From Desmodesmus armatus (lineage: Eukaryota > Chlorophyta > Chlorophyceae > Sphaeropleales > Scenedesmaceae): a DNA stretch of 64,000 bases. This document shows, piece after piece, positions 55,801-64,000 of this stretch. The notes beneath the pieces were generated by a model. It was given only the letters and a program-made list of their open reading frames with translations. It had not been told where the DNA came from and did not search any database. Made by a program: the position numbers and the translations under genes. Location of the stretch: assembly GCA_007449985.2 (NCBI GenBank), contig VIIQ02000033.1:372001-436000 (forward strand), in the 5' to 3' direction. Each line of letters begins with the position of its first letter. Within the stretch, counting starts at the first letter, position 1.

Positions 55801-56066
55801 TTGTGACTTGTACGAAAGGGTTGATGGGTACAGATCCTGGGAAGAAGGAGCGATGGCGAGCTGGTGTGCGGTCTGGTGAGAGACCGAGCTGTTGTGGGTG
55901 TGCCTGCTGCAAATGTGTGCTGCAGCAGCATGATGCCACTTGAGAAGCAATCAAATTGAAACGTTTCAGTGCACACAACCCCTTCAAAGTCCCCACAATG
56001 CAACTTCATGCAATGCACGGCCCAATAACCACCATTTGTCATGCTGACAAATGCTTTCAAACTCAT
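52879..56066 (-). CDS. Glycosyltransferase family 49 (LARGE/B4GAT1-like)
   Basis: Type of enzyme that adds glucuronic acid or related sugars to glycans in the Golgi. Four exons: 55508-56066, 54369-55102, 53567-53755 and 52879-53049, in frame, about 550 residues. Family signatures: TLTTQCSLDRWPRF and SWGGPVSVAVYIPAPE (exon 1); YPINALRNLALQQVTTPLVL followed by PVDADF, whose Asp-Ala-Asp is the metal-binding DxD motif (exon 2); FRGYGLNKQQHAW and LGFRFK (exon 3); LPDAFMVTAPHERTTSW (exon 4). Exon 2 also carries a long Gln/Ala/Pro-rich insert (CAG-encoded) that the family lacks. The start at 56066 is the first Met of the open exon; a start further in is possible, and no clear membrane anchor is visible. 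An alternative last exon is listed separately. Confidence 0.85.
53152..53247 (-). other. Alternative or relic last exon of the GT49 gene
   Basis: After a CTACAG acceptor the frame reads VLPDAFRVTAAHQRTTSWRP, then a short tail and stop (32 codons). It parallels the first 22 codons of the distal last exon (53049 leftward: ALPDAFMVTAPHERTTSWRP), and both start in phase 0 from the same upstream exon. The proximal copy keeps the Val typical of this family but lacks the 35-residue tail. It is either an alternative C-terminus or a decaying duplicate. Confidence 0.6.
53258..53297. repeat. Poly-G tracts next to the alternative GT49 exon
   Basis: Four G runs (13, 3, 8 and 9 G long, separated by A-containing breaks) on the plus strand immediately upstream, in gene sense, of the proximal last exon. 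In the GT49 pre-mRNA this is a long C-rich polypyrimidine tract before the acceptor. Confidence 0.85.
53717..53880. repeat. 108-bp tandem duplication over the GT49 exon 3 acceptor
   Basis: GCACCACGCAGTGAGGTCCA at 53732 recurs at 53840, with similar flanks. On the minus strand each copy has an acceptor followed by codons PLDLTAWC. Only the copy nearer exon 3 continues in frame into LELQYVDLFEVHGG; the other drifts off. Confidence 0.7.
53915..54096 (+). pseudogene. Inverted pseudo-copy of the end of GT49 exon 2
   Basis: The plus strand here matches the minus-strand exon end at 54369 to about 54560: a CAG-rich stretch, then DSQALAVPGSKSELLAALAA and GTV, then a donor GTGAGC. One C is missing near 54062 (CGGCCTTTG against TGGCCCTTTG), which shifts the frame. 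The two copies point toward each other, about 270 bp apart. Confidence 0.8.
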
Positions 56067-56212
56067 TTGAGGAGGTTGAAAGCGTCAAAAGTACGTGAGC
56101 AGACCCCTCAATTTATCGAAATTGTCACTGAATCCGCCTAGCACCTGGTCAGCTAGACAACACTACCAGCCTGTCACCGTGCTCAGAGTCAGCAGTCTGC
56201 AGCAAGGTCACC
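56067..56212. promoter_or_regulatory. Compact bidirectional promoter between GT49 and mTERF genes
   Basis: Only 146 bp separate the two proposed start codons, which face away from each other. If both starts are right, the two transcripts share this region or have overlapping 5' ends. No motif identified. Confidence 0.4.
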
Positions 56213-57346
56213 ATGCAGATAGTATGCAGGGCCTCTCATCACCAACACCGCAGCACCGGCACCAGAAGGTCCCAAAGCAGCAGCAATGTGTCCATGCACA
56301 AACTCAAGCAGGCCGCTGGCCCACTGCGACAGCGGCTTGGGCAAGCTCTGGCAGTAAACGATACGGTAAGCAGCAGCCTGTGTGGAGCAAACAAGCAAAC
56401 AAGCCGTGCATCTTTGGCCTTCATCCAACATATAGGCAGCATGTAGAGCAAACAAGCTGTGCACCTTTGGCCCCTGCGCAGGACTCGATGACCTAGCAGC
56501 TTGCAGGACAAGTCCATAGCTGCTCCTGCTCATGCATGGCATGCATGCGTTGACCATACCCTGCTTTTTTGTTGCAGGTGGTCGATGGTGTGCTGGCGGT
56601 GTGTCCCAGCCTTGCGCAGCAGCAGCAGCTCGTGGCAACAAACCTTGATCTGCTGCACAGTTTGAACAGCGACAGCTCGCAGGTCAGGCGCATGGTGCTC
56701 AGCACCCCGCATGTGCTGACTGCACCCCTGCAGCCTTGGCAGGAGTTCCTATCCGCATATGGCCTGCAGGACAGCCAAATCTGGCGCGTACTGGTCAACC
56801 AGCCAAGGCTGTTGCTGCATGGCAGTATCTTCCGTGCTGGGCGTGCGATTCTGTTCCTGAAGCAGCTGGGCTGGTCTGAGCTGGAGGTGTTGACGATGGT
56901 GATCCAGCACCCAGAGCACTCCAACATTCTGCTGGTGAGCAACAGCGACAGTGTTAGCGTCTTTTTGGAATTAATTCATCATGCCTGACTCATCGTTGAG
57001 CGCAGGCCCCCTGCAAGCACATGTCCCCTTGTAAGCACTTTCCTGCACTGCAGCATCCGCATGCGGCTGCCTGGGCTCTGCATCTTGGCATGCAAACACA
57101 TTCACGACTGCGCCTTTTGCATCTCTTTGCTTTTCTCTCCTGCCCTTCTGCTTCCTTCTGTAGATGGATGTTGAGCAGCAGTTGCAGCCTGTCCTGCAGT
57201 ACCTCGTGCAAGATAAAGGCATGACACAGCTTGAAGCAGCAGCTTTCCTGCGCAGCAACCCCGGCGTGCTACACAGCAATGGCTTCCAGGAACAGATCCA
57301 GCAGCGGCTAAGGCAACAAAAGCTGCGTCAGCTTGCCCTGGTGTGA
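56213..57346 (+). CDS. mTERF-family protein, organelle-targeted
   Basis: Mitochondrial/plastid transcription termination factor-like helical-repeat protein. Such proteins bind organelle nucleic acid and affect transcription or RNA processing. Three exons, 56213-56365, 56578-56934 and 57164-57346, all phase 0, give 230 residues. The N-terminus is Ser/Arg/His-rich and low in acidic residues, like a transit peptide. Repeats of the mTERF type follow: SSQVRRMVLSTPHVLTAPLQ, SQIWRVLVNQPRLLLHGSIF, LEVLTMVIQHPEH and MTQLEAAAFLRSNPGVL, each about 35 residues with the PxLL-like helix end. It is short for the family (often 300-600 residues), so an N-terminal exon may be missing. Target organelle is not decided by sequence. 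Confidence 0.8.
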
Positions 57347-59569
57347 AGTTTTGGGCCGTTGTATGTTGAGAAATTTACCATACCTGTCCAGCCTGTCACA
57401 GCTGCCGCTCGCCCACAGCACATGCTGCGCAACTAGCACATGCATGCAGGGGCAACTGTGTGCGCAGTGCGTGTGACTGTAGTAGGGGCATGGTGGCACA
57501 GTGTTCCAGCACAGGTTGTGCTGAGCGGTGTCAGCTCCAGGTGGTAGTAGGGTTGTGTGCTGTCAACCAGCGCCCTGGTGGCAGACGGTCATGGCAAAGC
57601 TATTTCGTGCTAGTGCTAGCTTACCATGGAATTTGTCAGCAGCAAACGCGCGTTGTGAATAGGAGGTGCTCTTTTTTGCAGCATGTCAGATGCAATTAGG
57701 AACACTTATTGTGCGTGCTGTGTTCATGCCTGCAGGCAATTCGCGCAGCCACCACAGCTGTCGAAGTATTGGCACGTCTGCCTTCATCTGTTCATGCCCA
57801 CCACATGAGCTGTTGGCCTTCGGTGCCATTGCGAAACCAGGGTTGCTGTTATCTGTGCTTCATGTATGCAGTAATTGTACCATAGTTTTGCGACAGATAA
57901 TGTTGGTGTGCCTATGCTGTAGTTTTGCAGTGTTGGTGTGGGCTTGTGTTCAAGGCTTGTGCTAGCCTGCGGTCATCTGTAGGTGTTGCAGGAGTGGGAT
58001 GTACCTTCAAGATCACCGTCATGTTGCATCTGTACTGCATATCTCTCATCATGTCACTTTTCTGCCATGACACTTTCTCTTCATCTTGTCACTTTCCGAA
58101 AGTGCCATGACACTTTCCGTATGCGATGCGGAGCCTGGCTGTTGTTTGATGAGCAACATGTGGGGTTTTCAAAGTGGCGGCTCTCCTGTTGGGAGGCTGT
58201 CAGGTGCATGTAGTTGATAATGGACTGCTCTTGGGCTGGGTTTTGGTGAGGATAGTATGTTGTTTGCCCACTGGCAGTGACATGGGTGCACCATGTGATT
58301 GGGCCTTGCAGTGCACGTGCTGTCCAGCGTCATAGCGTGTGGCTTGCTCTTGCGGCAATTGCTGAGGTCTCACTCAACAGTGCTCCTACATGCATCACAG
58401 CATGTGCTGAAACTTAGCATGCTGAGGTATCATTTTAGTGGAGTAGCTCATATGCAGGCATAGCTGTGACTGGCTGTTGCGGCATCTGCCAGGAAGGCAC
58501 TCTATGCTACAGAACTTCAGCTCTGAAACAGGTTAGCAACAATGCTACCACACAGTCAGGAGTCAGTTGCTAAATCCTCTTGCTTGCATCAGTCAGTGAT
58601 GTAGGTCAGTTACAACAAACAGCAGCCTTCACAACAGTCACCACAGCAAGCACACATACGAGGCTGTTGCCGCCTTGCCCTGTGCATCGCCTGCTACACG
58701 TTGTGAGCGGGACGCTCAGGTGCCCCGCTCACAACATGTATCCTACTACCACTTCTGTGACCGCCGCTTTCACAGCAGCCACTTCCGCAGGACATCGCTT
58801 CTGTCGCCAGGAATGCAGCCTCAACTGCAGCAAGCGTCTGCCATTGGCAGCAAAGTCTCTGCAGACTTCTCAGGCTCTGGCATATCACACTCATCAATGT
58901 CCACCGAAAACCACAAACCCGTTCATCGTAGAGTCAAATCACTTGTAAGTAAGCTACCTGGGCGTGTTTCTGCCCCTCACAAGCCAACAAGCTGCATCTC
59001 AAGCAACCAGCACAACCAGAGCTGCCAACAGCGGCTTTCTGCAGAAGGTGGCAGGTTGTTGCAGGTTCAGTCAACACACGGCTGACACCAGCTTCACTCA
59101 CGAGCGCTGGCAGCCTCTTCAGTGTTGTTCTCAAGCGAGTTTGCCAGTGAAGACGCAAACAACAACCCACTGCCTCCTACATAACAGCTGCACCAGAGTG
59201 TGAAGTGTGCCAACTGGGCTCACCAAACCGGTTGTGGGTTTGCCCATCTGTTGTTGTGCCAAAACCTGGGGTAAAGTGGAAACACGGCTCATCACTTGGT
59301 CAATGCAAACCCAGACGTGTTTGTACTGCGCAGCCTGGAAACGTCAACCCTACACCCTATGTTTGCAACCAGTCTGTCAGGAACATCTACATGCGCAGTG
59401 TCCTCCCAGGCATAGTATGCGGCCAGGACTGTTTTGGGCACCACAATACTCGAAAAACTCAACCACTGCCAGAACTCAGGCAGCATACTCACAGCTGCAG
59501 TCACGTGACACGTTGGATTCACTCGCGCACAGAACCGCCTTGCAAGTACGTTCGCCAAAGGTCAGCCCA
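57347..59569. other. Long intergenic stretch without recognisable genes
   Basis: No supported exon on either strand. Contents: a 12-bp stem with 12-base loop at 58700-58735 (GTTGTGAGCGGG / CCCGCTCACAAC), and repeated GACACTTTC words near 58065-58120 that include CACTTTCCGAAAGTG. Confidence 0.45.
58700..58735. repeat. Perfect 12-bp stem-loop
   Basis: Left arm 58700-58711, loop 58712-58723, right arm 58724-58735, no mismatch. No adjacent gene explains it. Confidence 0.8.
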
Positions 59570-62500
59570 TCAAGCTGTGGTGTCAACTATAACCTGTGTC
59601 AACTTCAGGTCCTTCAGGCATTTGTCAGACACACATGCCTTGATGTTGTCGAAATAGTCCGCAAAGTCGTGATCGGCACAGGTCAGCGTGCAGGTGTCTG
59701 CCCCTGCGCAGGGCTCGGCAAGGGTGGTAGTCATCTTCTGGCATTTCCCGTCGTTGGGGCCGATCCTCCACCTGACCGAGTTGGGCAGGGACTGCAGATC
59801 GTCCTCATTGTTCAGGGGGTATGTCGGTCCTTCACCAGGGCACGTTGCGGCGTCCACAAGCTCCTGTTCGTCGTCGTCGATTGCAGGGACGATCGGCCAG
59901 ACGTCGAACTTGTTCCACCAGGAACGGGTCACGGAGCCGCGCTCGGATGTGTAGAAGTCCTGGAAGTTGCCGTTGCCGAACCTCTCGGCACCTGCGCAGC
60001 AGCAGGAGGTAATGCAGTGTGCAGATGGTGTAGTGTGAGCTGTGGTGTAGCGTAGTTTGATTTGAGGGCTTTTGTGATGGCTTATGAACGTTGCGGGCTC
60101 CCTACGGGGTGTACAGCTGCTTCCTGAGTGACGAACTGACTTATTTTATATGGCTCAACGGGAAGGAGTCAACTGAAACACTGACAGACTCTGGACCACG
60201 GTGGTCCACATCAGCATCCCAAATCCATGCCAGTGCTGCGCAACACATGACACTCACCGAAAAGGTAAACACCCTTCACACCAGTCAAGTCCAGAGCGCC
60301 ATACTGGGCGAGTGCTGAACCTGCGCTGTTTCCAGCCAGAACATAGGAGCTCTTTCCAAGGGACCTGGCGTCAGTGAAGACTTGCTGCACAGCGTCTTGC
60401 TCGAAGTACTCATAGAATGCTTCCAAAACCCTCAGATCGGACGAACCCTGCAACACAGGGTTCAAGGTCACACGAGGGCAGGGTTCAGCAGTGCATCAAG
60501 TAGTCATGAAGGCAGGAAGGGTTCAGGAGGGAGGAGAGTTGAGTGCAGTTGCAGGTCAAGGAGGATTTGATAGGCAGACAGGAGGGTCGTTCTGTGGTGA
60601 AGCAGTGGGATGCCGTGCGGTGTGGAAAGGGGTCGCCCTGCCTGTTGAAGCTCCCGTGTTTCCTCCTGGTTCGGCCTACCTGGTAAGGCACCGTGTCGCT
60701 GCGTCCTTGGGCGTCCACATCCCCAATTGTCCAAGAGAAGATGAGGAAGGTGGTGCCTCCAACAGAGAAGCTAGCCCCGTACGTGGGCTTCTCCGAAAGG
60801 GTCCTGATGGTGATGCTCTCTGCTCCGTACTTAGCCCACTTCTCCTTCAGGCTTGCCTGCGCAGCGGCCGCTGCGGCTGTGTCCTTGATAGCCGTTAGCG
60901 CTGAGAGGTCTCCCACAAGCCAGGCCATCACAAGGGCATCTTCAGGTGTATCTGCTGCTGCAAACTTCTTCAGCGGGGAGCCTGCAATGGGTGGTCAACA
61001 GCAGCAAGGGTCATCAGGATATACCTCTCGATAGGTAGAGACAGTGTGCTGTATGGTGCCGGGGTAGTGCACAAAGCATAGGGGAAGTGCTTGACTGCTG
61101 CGTTGGCTGCGCAGCTGTTGCTGCTGTCTGTCATATGTCAGGCTCAGTCCTTGCAGGCACAACTATTGGGGCACGCATACTAGCCAGGTTTGGTCACACC
61201 AATCAATGACTGATCGACCACAGCAAATACTGCTGAGATGAGGGGACATCAAGCCTTGTCATCACTTTGAGAGTGACCCCATCAACAACTTTTTGAATGC
61301 AGCTCATGAAACCCTTTGTCAACTAGCCGTGCGCAACTCACTGCAGTCTTTCTTGGCCTCCCAGGGGCAGTGCTTTGCCCTCTTGCGCATGTAAAAGCAC
61401 TTCCCACTAGAGTGCCTCCTCCAGCCATGTGTAAGGAAGAAGACCGGCACACCCTGTGTCAGTCAACAGAGGCAGACGGCAGTACAAGGCAGGGAAGACA
61501 AGTTGTTCATCAACTCGAGCAGCAATTTTGTGTGTTGCTTGGCAGGTTGCCCTTGCACTGAGTGTTTGGAGGTCTGATACAAACATCACTTCTGTTACTG
61601 CACTCAAGAGGCATGGGCATGAGGTTCCAACCTGCGCATGCCTATGCGCGCACTGTTGCTGCAGGTGGCATCTCCTGCAGGCTGAACACCTGCCACTAGT
61701 AGTCTGTTTCTCTCTGTCGTGTCTGATGTCACTGAACATCAACAGGTTGACAGTCATGCCACCTTGCTGATGTACGGCGTGGTCTGCCATCATGCAGCTT
61801 CTACCCAAGCAGTAACACCCTTGAAGTAATGATACGCGTATGTGTGTGTCACCACGTATGCATGTGTGCGCAAGCATACCTCTGTGGCCGCTTGATCGAC
61901 CTCGCTCGTCTCCTCTTCTTCTGTGAGGATTGTAGCCCATTCATTCAGTACTTCTGCAGTAGGTGACACCTGCACGGACAGGCAGGACGTGTGACACCCA
62001 TGGCACTTTAGTCACAAGCACCCTCTCCTGACATCAAGTGAATGCCTTACATCAACAGCAGCGTGAGTGAGCATTGAGGGCCTTTATGTACATAAATTGC
62101 ACATGTGGCTGCTCAGCATGCAGGACAGGTGCCTCCAAATTGCATCCTGCATGACTAAACTTGTGCATGCTGTGCTGTGTGCCTGCTGATGTTTGCAGGT
62201 CTCGAGTGCTGTCAAAAAGCAGCAATAGGCAGCCAGGCAAGGGAATTGTCAGGCCTCCTACGAAGTGTGCATGTACATGCATGCATGGTTCACAACCACA
62301 CGCATGCTGAAAGGATATATGTCAGCACACCTGCAGGACCTCTTGAGGCTGTCAGTTCCGGTGCTGTGAGTTGGTTTTGCCGTGCACAGCAGTAACAACA
62401 GGCAGGCAGCAAACAAGGCAGCAGACAGGCCTTGGGTTAGTCGCACGTTGTGGTCCGACCAGAATTTGCGTCCCCACCCACACCACCAGTGGAAACTTCA

Positions 62501-62993
62501 GAGGTGAACCTGCCACGTGGCACGCATGATGCTGCAACAGATGCACAACTTGTTGTTGCATGCAGTGCAGTGCATGTTTTGTTTTCGACAGTACTATGCC
62601 ATTGGTGATGCCTGCTCAACTCCCAGTGCATGATTGCCATCAAGTGACTCCCCTGACATCTCTCATGGACCTTTGCTGCTGTCCTACTACTCACCTGCTT
62701 CACATCCTGCAGATACCAACCGATATCCGTTTATACATAGTCCAACCATCGTAAAGCGGGGTGAGCAGCAAACACACAGCACAGGAGCAGCAACATCAGC
62801 GGTTTCTGTTCACGTTTTTATGACGTTTCCAGCAAGCAGCTGCGGTGCTGACCATGTCCAGCAAATGAATGCATATATGGTAGCATCTGAACATGTTGAA
62901 CCCGTTTTGCCCCACTCGACTCACCTCGGCGATGCACACGGCCATGAGGGCCACAATGACCAAAAGGCCTAGACAAGCCTTTACTTGCGCCAT
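59570..62993 (-). CDS. Secreted class-3 (fungal-type) lipase-like protein
   Basis: Alpha/beta hydrolase of the lipase class-3 family, expected to act on acyl esters outside the cell or in the secretory pathway. Exons: 62925-62993, 61880-61969, a likely 61486-61573, then 60680-60981, 60258-60447 and 59570-59991; with the third included every phase agrees (386 residues). Exon 1 is a signal peptide (MAQVKACLGLLVIVALMAV). The core has VGGTTFLIFSWTIGD (the strand before the oxyanion region), SSYVLAGNSAGSALAQYGAL (nucleophile elbow), GVYLFGAERFGNGNFQDFY and NKFDVWPIVP, which supplies the catalytic Asp position. The elbow reads G-N-S-A-G where the family usually has G-H-S-L-G. The C-terminal 60 residues contain six cysteines (CQ, CAGADTCTLTC, CVSDKC), probably disulfides. 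The His of the triad is not certain. Confidence 0.82.
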
Positions 62994-64000
62994 GTTTGCT
63001 TGATTTACAGTTAAAACAAGTTTAGTAGGGTTGCCGACGTAAATGTGGGTGCGTTTCCTTGCCGTTTCTGGTCAATGAAACATGCATGTCACGGCATGGG
63101 ACAGGAGACGGCCAGAACAGGACACAGTCTTTAATACATGGGCTGCCTTTGCAGTGTGCCTCCAGTGTTTTTGTCCTCTGCGCTACTTGTGCAATGTGCC
63201 TGCTGGTTTTGGTCAAAGCGCTTTGACCAGCTAGCTTGGCGTGCTTCCTCGGCCATTAATGACAACAAATCTGCGATACGTGTGCATACCTTCATCATAT
63301 CGGTGCATACGGGACAAACGCGCTATCTTGTTGAGTGAGCATCTAGTCCACCTGATGAGGCATACAGTGTCTATCTGCCCCTGTGCAATTGTGTATTTCT
63401 GCGTCGGGTATTGCAGAGGTAAGATGCGAGAAGAGCATCATCTTCGACTTCAGCAAAGTCAGCATTCAGCTCACTGCATCGCATTCTGCATGGCACTGTA
63501 CTGCCAGTCTGGGCAGCCTGCAGTGCCCAGTCCGGGCATATGCATATGCAGTACACAGGTAACATATCACTTTGACTTTGGGCGGAGTAGTCAGGCTCTG
63601 AGGATCCCTCTAGAAGGTGCTGAAAACGGTTGGCAACAGTTTCATGATCCTCATGGCATGGCCATCCTAGGACAGGCAGGTTCTGTACAGTGTACAAGCC
63701 TGTGCCAACAGGTAGGTACAGGTTGGTACTTATAGGCCTGGTGCCCAATCAAAACGTCACGCAGCTGTACAGCTGCATACACTTCACAACAAATTCAGTT
63801 TGCTCTTGTCCGCTGGTTCGAAGAGAAGGCAGAAGATGCCTGCATGCTAGCATAGCTGAAAAAGTTGCACCAGCACGCCCAACAGTTGCCTCCTACGGGG
63901 GGACATCAGCAGTGTCAGCACACATCTATGGGTGTGTCTGGACTCATTTGGGGGGACTGCCACCAGCTGGCACTGGCTTTTGTCTAGGTGACTGACGTTA
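62994..64000. other. Upstream flank of the lipase gene; right window edge
   Basis: Holds the lipase promoter side (just above 62993). No gene recognised on either strand up to the edge. AT-richer DNA lies directly upstream of the start codon (about 62998-63030). Confidence 0.4.

Noticed and set aside
1..64000. Operon-like or defence-system gene clusters
   Set aside because: Genes are intron-rich, on mixed strands and of unrelated function; nothing resembles a prokaryotic system or an integrated phage or virus.

Overview
This is nuclear DNA of a flagellated green alga, most likely chlorophycean. The coding regions are cut into many short exons. Introns mostly begin GTGAGT/GTAAGC and end TGCAG, and the DNA is rich in CAG/CTG and TGTG words. 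A full axonemal dynein heavy chain implies motile flagella. A UGUAA-type polyadenylation signal, usual in green algae, follows the dynein stop. No species can be named from the sequence alone, and nothing looks bacterial or organellar.

Layout. 1-2951 (-): 5' part of an unrecognised secreted-protein gene with tandemly duplicated exons, running off the left edge. 3223-5381 (+): a complete six-exon PAP2-type lipid phosphate phosphatase. About 5.9-6.6 kb: a doubtful Cys-rich gene. 7072-41602 (+): a 79-exon single-headed inner-arm dynein heavy chain (about 4,423 residues once one frame break is bridged), more than half of the window. A 5'-truncated LINE with an open reverse-transcriptase frame sits in the intron after exon 54. 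42117-43059 (+): a tiny three-exon gene built from a repeated module. 45008-49495 (+): a divergent cyclophilin-like protein with a charged acidic tail, whose introns hold CAG and CTG arrays and partial exon copies. 49.5-52.9 kb: mostly non-genic, with a telomere-motif fold-back. 52879-56066 (-): a GT49 (LARGE/B4GAT1-like) glycosyltransferase with two candidate last exons and an inverted pseudo-exon. 56213-57346 (+): an mTERF-family protein, divergent from GT49 across about 146 bp. 59570-62993 (-): a secreted class-3 lipase-like protein.

The genes are independent eukaryotic units, not an operon. Products fall into flagellar motility (dynein), lipid metabolism (phosphatase, lipase), organelle gene expression (mTERF), the secretory pathway (GT49) and protein folding or RNA-associated work (cyclophilin-like). 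A recurring theme is local duplication of exons or exon halves: the left-edge gene, dynein exon 58, the 105-residue gene, the cyclophilin-like gene and GT49 all show it.

I found no convincing new multi-gene system. The best leads are a near-perfect 99-bp hairpin in dynein intron 4 (miRNA precursor or MITE), the duplicated last exons plus inverted pseudo-exon of GT49, the modular small gene, and a single-base frame break in an otherwise intact dynein gene. Exon borders were placed by eye from splice sites, frame continuity and family conservation. First exons are the least certain.
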